64,000 bases of DNA. Source: Mytilus trossulus (lineage: Eukaryota > Mollusca > Bivalvia > Mytilida > Mytilidae). The position numbers and the translations under genes are program-made. Below the pieces are notes generated by a model, which saw nothing but the letters and a program-made list of their open reading frames with translations, was not told the DNA's origin and did no database searches. Position 1 is the first letter of the stretch. Each line of letters starts with the position of its first letter. Shown one piece after another: positions 15,501 through 23,869 of the stretch. The stretch is from NCBI RefSeq assembly GCF_036588685.1, contig NC_086373.1, positions 1,922,001 to 1,986,000 of the forward strand, read 5' to 3'.

Positions 15501-15504
15501 CCAT
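468..15504 (-). CDS. LRRC74: LRRC74-like leucine-rich repeat / EF-hand protein (12 exons, 3' end off window)
   Basis: The coding exons run 15445-15504, 11570-11681, 10090-10271, 9051-9158, 8121-8214, 6630-6679, 5868-5949, 5167-5252, 4359-4553, 2167-2268, 926-1186 and 468-553. Every junction is GT-AG and the frame stays open for 472 codons. Residues 1-57 are acidic and low in structure. Residues 58-118 carry the family's TYEKACRKFDVVPSSK-type pre-LRR segment. Residues about 119-355 hold roughly nine ribonuclease-inhibitor-type LRRs (for example LTKLNLKGNNIGESG, LEELDLSWNQFRIIGAKK, LIELDISCCRIGPEGF). Two EF-hand loops follow: DEDGSNSVDYDE at about 427-438 and DIDGDGDIDF at about 463-472, the second split by an intron. 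This order matches LRRC74A/B proteins, which are poorly characterised intracellular LRR proteins; calcium binding is inferred from the loop acids. The length so far is close to the family's (about 490 aa), so one short terminal exon is probably missing to the left. The introns are filled with dispersed mussel repeats. Confidence 0.88.
926..1186 (-). CDS. LRRC74: LRRC74-like coding exon 11 (EF-hand 1)
   Basis: Eighty-seven codons. After a linker (FPELDIIHGYTDSYGKRRM) a helix leads into FSRFDEDGSNSVDYDEF. That is a full 12-residue EF-hand loop with acids at positions 1, 3, 9, 11 and 12, so calcium binding is plausible. Confidence 0.9.
1560..1905 (+). repeat. dispersed mussel repeat, 'gacgcgcgtttcgtctac' family
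   Basis: It contains the core cgcgcgtttcgtctacatat, then actcatcagtgacgctc, an 'aaattccaaaa' block, and a downstream segment ending in ggggacgaaacgtccaccgg. The family's outer end is 'agttatcaaaggtaccagg'. A second copy follows immediately at 1906-2085, making a head-to-tail pair in an intron of the LRRC74-like gene. Confidence 0.7.
1906..2085 (+). repeat. dispersed mussel repeat, second tandem copy
   Basis: Starts at agttatcaaaggtaccagg and continues through tttcgtctacataagactca and the 'aaattccaaaa' block. It is the same family and strand as the copy ending at 1905 and is somewhat diverged (gacagacgggagtttcg). Confidence 0.7.
2167..2268 (-). CDS. LRRC74: LRRC74-like coding exon 10 (last LRR)
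   Basis: Encodes IGKNNIPDSAVETAVDLLLT through KLECLDLS, the end of the LRR solenoid. The acceptor is tatag and the donor gtaag. Confidence 0.85.
4359..4553 (-). CDS. LRRC74: LRRC74-like coding exon 9 (two LRRs)
   Basis: Sixty-five codons in phase 0. They hold LKIVNASWNGYDDDGGAAFG and LIELDISCCRIGPEGFGKVM, two successive repeats, then LEVLK at the start of a third. Confidence 0.88.
5167..5252 (-). CDS. LRRC74: LRRC74-like coding exon 8 (LRR)
   Basis: Encodes ENASLEELDLSWNQFRIIGA and continues to IANGLK. This is the most canonical LRR in the protein. The donor is gtaag. Confidence 0.88.
5868..5949 (-). CDS. LRRC74: LRRC74-like coding exon 7 (LRR)
   Basis: Encodes EHMALHYLNLSHNLFGDLSG and continues to FEHMI plus one base. 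The acceptor is ttcacag. The donor is gtttgt, weaker than the others in this gene. Confidence 0.82.
6630..6679 (-). CDS. LRRC74: LRRC74-like coding exon 6 (LRR, 50 bp)
   Basis: A small exon encoding GNGFTDLDAPFLTKKIE. It joins in frame to the flanking exons and fills the variable part of one LRR. Confidence 0.8.
7320..7885. repeat. inverted pair of the 'gtttcgtctac' mussel repeat
   Basis: 7323-7512 carries a plus-strand copy beginning agttatcaaaggtaccagg. 7735-7881 carries a diverged minus-strand copy whose outer end is the mirror image (cctttgataact). The two enclose about 220 bp of non-repeat sequence. The whole therefore has the shape of an element with long terminal inverted repeats, sitting in an LRRC74-like intron. 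Confidence 0.55.
8121..8214 (-). CDS. LRRC74: LRRC74-like coding exon 5 (LRR)
   Basis: The exon completes ITSL|DISENNLKSFGAKSIG and starts the next repeat, LRELNIGG. The last Gly codon is split across the intron. Confidence 0.88.
9051..9158 (-). CDS. LRRC74: LRRC74-like coding exon 4 (LRR)
   Basis: Thirty-six codons, phase 0 to 0. They contain LTKLNLKGNNIGESGM, a canonical LxxLxLxxNxI leucine-rich repeat, and the start of the next repeat (ITSL). Confidence 0.88.
10090..10271 (-). CDS. LRRC74: LRRC74-like coding exon 3 (pre-LRR segment)
   Basis: The exon encodes VKYPDYDNTGSKTYEKACRK through KGTMAVAMAMV. The 'TYEKAC..F.VVPSS' and 'LDLKHYGLDSKGTMAVAMA' stretches resemble the conserved region just before the LRRs in LRRC74 proteins. 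The exon enters with a split Val codon and exits in phase 0. Confidence 0.85.
11570..11681 (-). CDS. LRRC74: LRRC74-like coding exon 2
   Basis: The exon encodes an acidic linker beginning SRPTTTTQDVDLDLSDDSDS and ending LLDLS plus one base of a split codon. The acceptor is ttcag and the donor is gtaag. The low-complexity Asp/Ser content fits a disordered N-terminus. Confidence 0.8.
12447..12510. repeat. short tandem repeat (about 20 bp unit)
   Basis: Three to four copies of a tattgatactcaagtacta-like unit in a row. Small and probably slippage-derived. Confidence 0.6.
14115..14360 (+). repeat. dispersed repeat (copy A), inverted partner at 43310-43565
   Basis: The block runs from a T-rich tract through tttttcgcgacaagtcg and agtggcagctgagggtg to a C-rich end. 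The same modules occur in opposite order and strand at 43310-43565 (ctcagctgccactatatg, gtttcgcgaaaaaaa). The short open frames in both copies are incidental. The class is unknown. Confidence 0.5.
14555..14965 (+). repeat. mussel repeat fragments (two families)
   Basis: 'aataaaattgagaatggaaa' at the left recurs at 59777-59800. From about 14803, 'acgtccactggataacaggc' begins a segment related to 33510-33690, 41605-41680 and 60495-60600. Both look like degraded interspersed repeats in the first LRRC74-like intron. Confidence 0.45.
15445..15504 (-). CDS. LRRC74: LRRC74-like coding exon 1 (start codon)
   Basis: Twenty codons from ATG, MAQSNRFPMPGNISTTKPFK, end in AAG followed by gtaag. The ATG is the first in frame with the downstream open reading, and it lies just after a possible acceptor (AG at 15508-15509), so the 5'UTR may itself be spliced. 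Confidence 0.75.
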
Positions 15505-15820
15505 AATCTCATTAATCCAAACGTAAAAATTAAGTTGTGTTTTCAGTGAATAAAGTTTTATCCATTAAATTTGTATTCATTTTAACAATTTCAGATACAA
15601 ATAAAATATCTCAACAAATATACGTATGAAAAATGTTTTTATCTTCTAATTGTTAATTGAGTATACAGCCAACACACATGTCAACATTTGATCTGGATAA
15701 ATAAACAAATCAAAACTGTTTAAACTTTCTTTTGCACATAACCACCCTTTGTTACATAGAAATAAACTCACTTGACCAATAAAGTTCAATCGTATAAAAC
15801 AAATACAAAAGGAAACTTAC

Positions 15821-15900
15821 CAGAGTTTTTAAAGTAAAAGATTCGAGAAAGTTTTGCATAATGCGGTAATATCTTTAATCCTTTATGCTACCATTTTTCA
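15821..15900 (-). other. possible 5'UTR exon of the LRRC74-like gene
   Basis: A strong donor (CTGgtaagtttcc, minus strand, gt at 15819-15820) lies 310 bp upstream of the start codon. A plausible acceptor sits just before the ATG (AG at 15508-15509). A spliced non-coding leader is inferred. The upstream limit is arbitrary and no TATA box was identified. Confidence 0.25.
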
Positions 15901-18900
15901 TTGCAGGATTAGAGTAAAGCCGATTCTGTGCAGGTCGGTGGGTTTTAGTGTTAAATGTATTGCGGAATTTATTTTGATTCAATTGAAAATTAGGCTCCCG
16001 TGTCATTGAATACATCAGAGGAGCGAGGCAGGTCATTTATAATAATCAAGTATCATTTTATAACGCTATAAATGTAACCAACTTTAACACATATTTTAAT
16101 TTTCTAAAAAAAATACTTAATCACGAAATCAAATATTTTTTCATAATGCATAATTCAAAAGTTTGAAATATTATTGATATTTCTAATCCCAATTAAGCCC
16201 AAAACATTAATTATAATCTAATATGATCCTTGTTTTAAGATTGAATTATGAATTGAGATTACTATAACGTGACCAGTGATGCAGATAAGACCTTTAGGTT
16301 GAAGACGTCTTTAAGATTCACATCAGTAAATCAATTTCAAAAGAAGTTAAATGTCTTCTTTTAAATCGGTAAATTATTTGCAATTGCATGTAACCTATCA
16401 TGTTATTTAATTTTTAATGCGGATTTTCAAACATTAAATGTCGCAGATCACGTCGCTAATAGGATCATTATGTGAAGAATAACCTTAACCCGTCCATGAA
16501 ACGGACTCTTTAGGTACATGACATTATTTTATTGACAGTGATAACTTATTGTTGTTTGTTCAAATCCAGTGGGAAATAATTCCCACAGAAAAAAAACTGA
16601 TTTAAAATTTATATACATATCGCGCAATAAACACCTATACCATAACGACATAAGAGTTCATGATTCTAAACTGTGAAACTGGACGGAGAGCTCTCCTCTT
16701 CCCAATCTCTATCTTAACACTGTTGACAAGAACCGAATGCTGAGTTGGAAATTTCGACGAGAAGGAAAATTTAATCGCAATAAAAAAAATAACAACAAAC
16801 ATAGCATAACATACCAAATAATGTGTTTATTGTACTATGCGGTATGGCGGGCTTTGTTCATTGTTGAAGGCCGGGCGCTGACCTATAGTTGTTAGTTTTT
16901 GTGTCATTTGGTCTCTTGTGGAGAGTTGGCAATCATACCACATCTTCTTAATACAAGTTAATAGTTCCGTATCGTTAAACATCTTAATAAGATGTGTGTT
17001 GGTGTGTGTGTTTGATTTTGTGTTACCATGTCTTGTATTATATCCAACACCTTATAACAGTTACAGGTCCACGCAATAACTTTCCCGTTTTTTTAATATT
17101 TTTTTCAAAATGAACGTATTAAAAAAATCCTGCTACGTCTTTTCGTATAGAAACCCTACAGTGTGCAATGTGTGAATATCAATATGATACCACATATCAT
17201 TTGTATACTTCGGTTAAAATAAACATTCATATAACAGGTTATAACTCCATGTCAACAACCTGTACAAATATCCTTCACATATATAAAGATACTTGGCACT
17301 CACACCACATCTTCCTATTTCTACTTAAAATATATATAAAGAGCAGGATTTGCTATCTTTATAGATATTTTCACCCGAGTATTGACTCGTGAAGAATACT
17401 AATAAATATGTTTTGCCGATTTTCACTGTATATGTTTCACGGACATGTTAAAAAAAATAATATTAAAGAATGTTCAAATATAATAAAATAATGTATACTT
17501 CAGGGATGATTTCATCGTCATGTTTTATTTGATGTGTCAAAAAGAAGTTAGTTTGTATAGAAAAAAACACCAAGAACTTGAGGCAAAATTTTACCTGCTT
17601 CGTGAACTTACTCCTTTGGCTAAACAGTAAAAATATATAAACAGTACTTACATGAATTTCAGTTTCCACTTTTTTCATTGATGTTTTTCGTTATTCCTCT
17701 CTCGTCCAGGAGACAGCGAACATGATAAAAACGTGACAATCCATCTTATCTTACCATAACATTCTCCTCGGCGTTAAAAATCATTAATTATTCTTTCCGG
17801 TTTTGCAATATGACAGTAAATTATTGAATTTTCATTAATTTTATACGATATTAGATAAGAACTGATATTTTAATAAACTCAATATTACTTTGATGTTTAG
17901 TAATAAATTATTTGCCTGCCGAGTTGGGTCTTCATACGTCTTGCTTCTTGACAAACTGCAGAAGATTAGCGTAAGTTACCATTGATTGACAAAAATCTGA
18001 TCACATTTTTACTTTGTTCTCTTTTATTGTTAATTTAACTTTTAAATGATCCATATGCATGCAAAATAAAACCTACACCTACACGACATTTCCATATAAA
18101 ACGTACAACACAAGACATTTCAAGGATTATATTATCATGATATTGTTGCTTAATTTTTTTTAAGACTTGTGTTTGTTTTTTGGCCGTGTTTTTTTTTTTT
18201 GTGAATGGCATTATCAGTTTTTTGCCGATCTTTAAGTTTGAATATCTATTTGGTATTTTCTGTCTTACTTTAATGCAAAAAGAGTTTTGGACATTGCATG
18301 TGGTATATAAGACTGTCTCCTGCTCCTTTTTTCTACCCTTCTTAAACCACTTTGACCATGTTTGTTTCTACCCTTCTTAAACCACTTTGACCATGTTTGT
18401 TTCTCATCACTCGCCTATTGTCGATCTTTTTACTATATATATAATTCGTATGAAGAATCATCTTTGTCAACTGGAACCACAACTTATCTAAACACTGTCC
18501 AAGTGCCTGCTTGTGACATCGTCTAATACCCGTTGTAGTAAATAGAAAAGTGGATTATTACAAGTTCACCGCGGTACCTCTCATATGTCCGATATGGAGA
18601 TCAACAAACCGTAAAAATGGCAAGGTGAGAGGTACACGAGGCTGGGGTTGTGGCCTGATATTAATATAATGTGAACTTCCCCCACCTCGATGGTGTTATA
18701 TCAAATTATCTTTGCGATATGTAAGATTTTCCTTTCATCCCTTTTTATGTTTGTTTTGTGGGTGAATGAATATGTGTCCATATGAAAAAACTTTTTTTTA
18801 GTATTTTTTTGGTCAGATATAGCCACTATAGCATTACTTGTAAATTGCTATATATGTTGTAAAACAACGACAACATGACATATATTTTTTTTTATCTAAA

Positions 18901-19465
18901 TCGTCCCTATAGTCTACATAAGTTATGAAAAGATTCAACAGAATCAGTTCATCGTGCGCCATCACACCAATATAAAACATTTAGGTAGAACACAGGGAAA
19001 CCACCTCCGAAATTTCATTTAGGACAAGAATATGAGTGGCCGCACATGAGTATGTGTGCCACCCATTCAACATTAGATGAGAATTGTTTGCTAAGATTCA
19101 TCTTATCACCGATTCGCTAAGGTGTTTAAACTTAGCCTCTTTCAGTTTTTAAATAGTTCTAAATATTGAATAACCTTACATAATCTCTACAAGTTCTTAT
19201 CAGAACTACATTGTGTGAACCATAAATGTCGCCAATGTTTGCCAAACTTTCAGCATTATTGGAATAATAAGAGGTATTTTTTTTCAATTAACTTCGGTTT
19301 AAAAGAAGAGTTTAAGAAAGTCCATAGAGAGTAGATATTTTCTGAATGATAAATTGCATTGTTAGTATTATTTCATTCTACATGTTTACTGTTCTAAATT
19401 TAACATAGGCCTGTTTGATATAACATTTGTAGTATCAAAAATTATGCATCACAACAAAAACCATA
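15901..19465. other. intergenic region between the LRRC74-like gene and CDC25 copy A
   Basis: I see no gene here. It holds a minus-strand 'agatgtggtatgattgcc' repeat at about 16840-16950, a 36-bp direct duplication at about 18331-18402, and an inverted pair (ggtacctctca near 18573, tgagaggtac near 18627). The remainder is AT-rich sequence with only short incidental frames. Confidence 0.6.
18331..18402. repeat. 36-bp tandem duplication
   Basis: The block ttctacccttcttaaaccac plus ctttgaccatgtttg occurs twice back to back with no visible difference, suggesting a recent slippage event. Confidence 0.75.
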
Positions 19466-19480
19466 TAAATATTGGTAATC

Positions 19481-19486
19481 TTTAAT
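19481..19486 (-). terminator. candidate polyadenylation signal of CDC25 copy A
   Basis: The minus strand reads ATTAAA about 165 bp after the stop codon. It is conserved in copy B (36481-36486), just inside the edge of the duplicated block. ATTAAA is the common variant of AATAAA. Confidence 0.35.
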
Positions 19487-19648
19487 ATATAAATAACATA
19501 TAATAACATATAATATATATATATAACTAAAGTAAATCAAAAATATTAAAACATGATTATAGTTTATATAAAATAAGCACTGAAATGACTTTTATCACAG
19601 ATAACTATTAGCACTAGCAAATTCTAAACTTATAAAATAGTTCTAAAA

Positions 19649-20518
19649 TCACATTGATCTTTTGGCATATCTTCGTTTCTCGCCAGCTGTCCATGACTTT
19701 GATTTGACTCGGAAATGGCGCAAATCTTCTGAGTGGTCGGAATGAAGCATTGTTCGATAGCTCACTGGGTCACATAGGTATGGTTGTTCATTGAAGAATG
19801 CCTTGTAACCATTATCTAATAAATAGATTTCTGGAAAGTTCAGTGATGGATAGTTTTCTTTATTCAGTTCTCGGTCTTTGCTTCTGAGAAATCGTAACAT
19901 TTTAGGACCTCTTTCGGACGAAAACTCACAGTGGAAGATGATGATCTGTTTATCTTTGGTTGGTTGCTGAAGCAAAGTTAAAATTTTCTCGTGCAAATAC
20001 ATATTATCTGCTCCTCTGACATGTCCGCCTTCAAACTCATACGGGTATCGGCAGTCGATGATTTTGTAGTCACTGATGACGTCATCGTATTCCCCGTTAA
20101 CAACATCAGCAAGTGTCTGTGGAGTGATGCTTCTCAAGTCAGAATGTTTTCCAGTGACAGTTGGTAAAGTATGCAATCTGCTACCATCGGCAATGAAGTC
20201 GTCGTTCTCTTCAAGTTTGGTTACCACAGCCTTTATATCGGTACAAACTTTTGGTCTTTTTGAACATGATGAGTTGTCATCTTCTGTACGTTGTCTCTTG
20301 GCAGATTTCGTCAAGCTAGGAGCAAAAGTAATATGATCATCCATACCGAGACCAGAATCCTCGTCATCATCAGGAAACAGGGTCCGCTTGATGTTTTGAG
20401 TAATCACAGACATAAGATCATCAGCCTTTACTGGTGTAGAATCAAAACGCAGTGAAGACATAGATGCTGGAATGACATCAAAGTCATCACATGTGTTGAA
20501 TAATCTTCTTGAAAGCAT
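19649..20518 (-). CDS. cdc25: CDC25-like M-phase inducer phosphatase, intronless copy A
   Basis: A 289-residue dual-specificity phosphatase that would remove inhibitory Thr/Tyr phosphates from cyclin-dependent kinases. The catalytic rhodanese-like domain covers about residues 125-289. It carries IIDCRYPYEFEGGHV (C156 matches the family's 'back-door' cysteine) and the CX5R signature HCEFSSERGP with Cys197 and Arg203. The C-terminal tail SKSWTAGEKRRYAKRSM resembles the CDC25 substrate-docking tail. The N-terminus is short (family members are typically 400-570 aa), Ser/Asp-rich (DEDSGLG) and has KSAKRQR and CSKRPK as possible nuclear signals. The frame is uninterrupted, unlike intron-rich CDC25 genes in most animals, so a retrogene origin is likely. 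The stop (TGA) follows KRSM, where copy B reads AGA and continues RF. A paralogue lies 17 kb away on the same strand. Confidence 0.9.
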   Translation of the reverse strand: MLSRRLFNTCDDFDVIPASMSSLRFDSTPVKADDLMSVITQNIKRTLFPDDDEDSGLGMDDHITFAPSLTKSAKRQRTEDDNSSCSKRPKVCTDIKAVVTKLEENDDFIADGSRLHTLPTVTGKHSDLRSITPQTLADVVNGEYDDVISDYKIIDCRYPYEFEGGHVRGADNMYLHEKILTLLQQPTKDKQIIIFHCEFSSERGPKMLRFLRSKDRELNKENYPSLNFPEIYLLDNGYKAFFNEQPYLCDPVSYRTMLHSDHSEDLRHFRVKSKSWTAGEKRRYAKRSM

Positions 20519-20600
20519 TTTTGTTGTCGATCTGAATTTGAACTGTCAAGTATTAGGAATTAAATTTAATATGTTTATGTTTGAAATATTTTCAATTTTT

Positions 20601-20610
20601 ATATTTATAT
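20601..20610 (-). promoter_or_regulatory. candidate TATA-like element of CDC25 copy A
   Basis: On the minus strand the AT-rich block reads ATATAAATAT, 83-92 bp upstream of the ATG. The same block is retained upstream of copy B at 37566-37575. The core was chosen by position and conservation only, and the flanks are AT-rich. Confidence 0.3.
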
Positions 20611-21589
20611 TTTTTGAATTGACAATAAGTGATATTTGTCTCTAATTGGGAATCGTACTCATCTCATTACTCAAGCAGTGTTCAACTCGAGGTCGAACTT
20701 CCAAAGCTTTGTTAATTATTTAATTAATCGCCAATCAATTCCTATGATTGAATTCGTTAGATCAAAAAGAATTTCAAATTATTACCTCTACAAAGATGAT
20801 TATAATCATGACACAAAGTTAAAAGTGCACAGAAGTGAGATAAGTGTTCATATAATACTTTTACTTCAAAACGATACAAATTAAATCAAAAGGTGAAGAA
20901 AAAAAAGACATTAAAAAATTGAAAAATTGAAAAATAAGATTTAAATAAATATTAATGAAAACATTGTTATGGAAGATATGAGTATACAAAATAAAAATAA
21001 AATTGAAATTAAATTAAGTATTTCATTCATTAAATTGAATTATGAAGAAAAGAAATATCCATTTTTTACAAATTGCAAAAAATCTGCTGTTATTTAACAT
21101 GAACATGTACATTTGTACAGTTTAAAGCAATAAAGATATACCTATAGGCTTTATTTTGTTTTAAAAGCATATGTATAGGTAAGGATTTTATGTTCAGTAT
21201 GTAAGACAAGGGCGGGTACTGGATGTCGCAGCTGCTAATCCCTAAAATGATCGAAATGGTCACATAAGATGCCATAACGTTCCTTACTATTGACTTGTTG
21301 TTGATGGCTGAATTCACTGTATATTCATTTTATCATTTGTTAGGATATCACATTATTATATAAATCTTACATACGTTTTTAATTTCGCGGTTTGTTTCCT
21401 ATATGACAATTACAGATACCACGAGACAGTTGGGTACAAATTAAATATACATTTTATTTAAAAAAACGGGTAAATTCCTTATTTCGACAGAAAATTTTGC
21501 CTTTCTTTTAATACGCACCTGGCTCAGAAAATGGTTACGTTTATGTTATAAATACCACTAGGTCGATACCTCTGCTGGTGAATTGATAG

Positions 21590-22165
21590 TCCCCGATGTT
21601 ATCACCAGTCCAGTAGCAAGTGGTTCGGTACTGGCATGAAAATATCGGGACTGATCGTATCATATCGGGCTATTCGAAGTGCCATCTTTAACCATCGTAG
21701 AACCATCGGCCACTTTTTCTTGCCTTCGGGGACAACTTCGGGAAGGGTTCTAAATTTTTTAACATGTTAAAAAATCCCCGAAGGTGCGTCCGATGTTGAG
21801 GGTTCGTATTGAGTTCGTATTACCATCCTCACCATCGTAATGTCACCGGGAATACATCTTTAAACATCGTATTGCATTCGTCTTTCCATCGTTTCCATCG
21901 GGCAGTTTTGACATTACGATGTCTACACGAATGAATCACGAAGCAACCGAAGAACTTTGTATTTGTTTGGCATTTTAACTGTTTTGATCTGAGCGTCACT
22001 GATGAGTCTTATGTAGACGTAACGCGCGTCTGGCGTAGCAAATTATAATCCTGGTACCTTTGATAACTAATTACGATGGCAACACGACTACGTGAAGACC
22101 TCGTAATCCCGTCGTGTTGCCATCGAATAAAAGTACGAAGGCGACAAGATGAAACTACGACGGCA
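21590..22165. repeat. CATCGT/TTCGT-rich mosaic repeat, left block
   Basis: Dense irregular recurrence of catcgt, atcgg and ttcgg words every 10-25 bp. It contains a perfect 20-bp palindrome at 21755-21774 flanked by CCTTCGGGG (21723-21731) and CCCCGAAGG (21776-21784). It also has a perfect 15-bp inverted repeat, 22074-22088 with 22111-22125. A minus-strand 'gtttcgtctac' mussel repeat is embedded at about 21940-22070. A block with the same word usage is found at 23446-23765. Confidence 0.6.
21940..22070 (-). repeat. dispersed mussel repeat, 'gtttcgtctac' family, minus copy
   Basis: Reads gagcgtcactgatgagtctt, then atgtagacg, and ends ggtacctttgataacta, the reverse complement of the family's outer end. 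It lies within the CATCGT mosaic, so it probably inserted into it. Confidence 0.7.
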
Positions 22166-23445
22166 ATAAATCCAGCTTAATGTAAGTTAATTTTCGCGTT
22201 AAAATACATTTAAAGTGCCATGCGCGATATGCACTGGTCAGTCTAATGCGACAGTTAAGAAAGGCGTTTACAAAACATGGAGCTCATATCATAAGATTAT
22301 ATGAGATCAAGAAAGGCGACAGCGTTATTTCTATTAATTCAAATGGAACAAGAAGAGCAGCTATTACAGGCTCAGGATTAACTTGTTCAAGTCAAATATT
22401 ATTTTTTGTAAATTTTCATAATGAAAATCATAAACGCAACACTGCAGGTACACGTATATAGGGAAACCAACTTTTTCTTCATTATTCTGATTTTTTTTAT
22501 GTATCGTCTGAGTTGTTGTCACACGAATGTTTACTCCATAACCAATTTCTATATGTCCTATTTTGCCGCATTTGTTGCTTTCTCCACATTCTTCCTTTTG
22601 TCTATATTATTATGATATTTTCCTGGAAAGAGCTCTTTTTGAATAAAAGGGATCAACGAACCCATTACCTTACCTTCAAGATAGATCAGTAAACATGGGC
22701 ATAATTATGGTTGATTATTCAGACTAGTCTACACATTTTACAGTTCAAACAAGGCAATGCCGAAAGTGGCATCCCCTCGTATGTAACATATTGGGGACAA
22801 ATATGGACACTATATTTGTATATGACACATGCCGAAAATGGTAAATTGAATATGCATATTTTTGATACATAAACTATTTTTGTAGAAATCAACCAAAACA
22901 TTCTGTAACTGGAAATCACTGGAAATACTAAATAATGTTGTCTTTAGAACCAGCAGGTAAAAAATTAAGCAACCAGTTTCCTATGTATTAAGCTATTTCA
23001 AGGAGAAAAAACAAGTCCATCTGCATGACCTTAACCTTTGGTCTTGAACGTAAAAAATGTCAGATCATTACAAGGAGGAAAAATATATTAAACGTGGTTA
23101 AAATCTTTTGAAGCATATTGGTTTTAGAGTGTCCACAAGGGTGATATTGCCTTGTATTACTACTGCCACTGTGACCTTGACCTTTGATTTAAAGTCAATA
23201 GCGCTTAAGATATTCTTAACGAGTAACACCATCCCAAGTTTTGAGCATTTTGGCTCTAGAGTGTCCATAACAATTTTCTCTACACGCAACTTACATTTGG
23301 TAGGCGAGGGGATAATACTAAACTAAGTTTTATAAGAATTAGACAAAAAAATCGATTTCCCGCCATGCATGGCAGACTTGAACCGAAACGATATGTTGTC
23401 GAAATTCTGTTCGTATCATAAAAAGTTCAAAATAGGTAGAACGCA
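22166..23445. other. non-coding stretch between the mosaic repeat blocks
   Basis: No recognisable gene. The short frames here (up to about 70 codons) lack similarity that I recognise. The sequence separates the two CATCGT-rich blocks and may be an insertion into a single original element. Confidence 0.5.
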
Positions 23446-23765
23446 TTTGAGACATCGTATTGCCATCGCGCCATCATCGTAATCCATCGTGTAGCCTTCG
23501 TCAACCATCGTGTAGACTTCGTGATCCATGGTGTAGGCTTCGGCTGATATGTGAAGCTTTAATACCCGTCTTCGGTTAACCTTCGTATGTCCATCTTTTG
23601 CTATCGTATATAATTTCGGGACCATCGTATAGATTTCGTTATTCATCGTACTTGCTTCGGTCACTTTTTGGTATTTTAACGAGATCGGGACCAACTTCGT
23701 ACGAACTTACAATTTTTGCATTCGGGTGTCCATCGTATATAAAAATCGGGACAGTGTGACGCGGG
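23446..23765. repeat. CATCGT/TTCGT-rich mosaic repeat, right block
   Basis: Same word usage as the left block: catcgtgtagccttcgtcaa, then ccatcgtgtagacttcgtg and so on, with a rough 20-30 bp period. The 92-codon minus frame over it (YTMVDEGYTMDYDD...) is a product of the repeat. Confidence 0.6.
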
Positions 23766-23869
23766 CATTAGTAAACGTTTCTTTGAGTTGCTCATTCCGT
23801 CCAGTTTTAAGTTCTGTTGAAAATCATAGATTCGCTCTCTCAATGCTGTATGCCTCGAAATAGGAACTA

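Larger units (their letters stand above)
19470..20890 (-). repeat. duplicated block containing CDC25 copy A
   Basis: Sequence from the 3' end of the transcript (ggtaatctttaatatat) to about 370 bp upstream of the start codon (gatacaaattaaatc) is homologous to 36470-37870 in the same orientation. Homology stops on both sides at similar points. The duplicated unit is therefore about 1.4 kb and includes the promoter region, not only the coding part. Confidence 0.8.
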
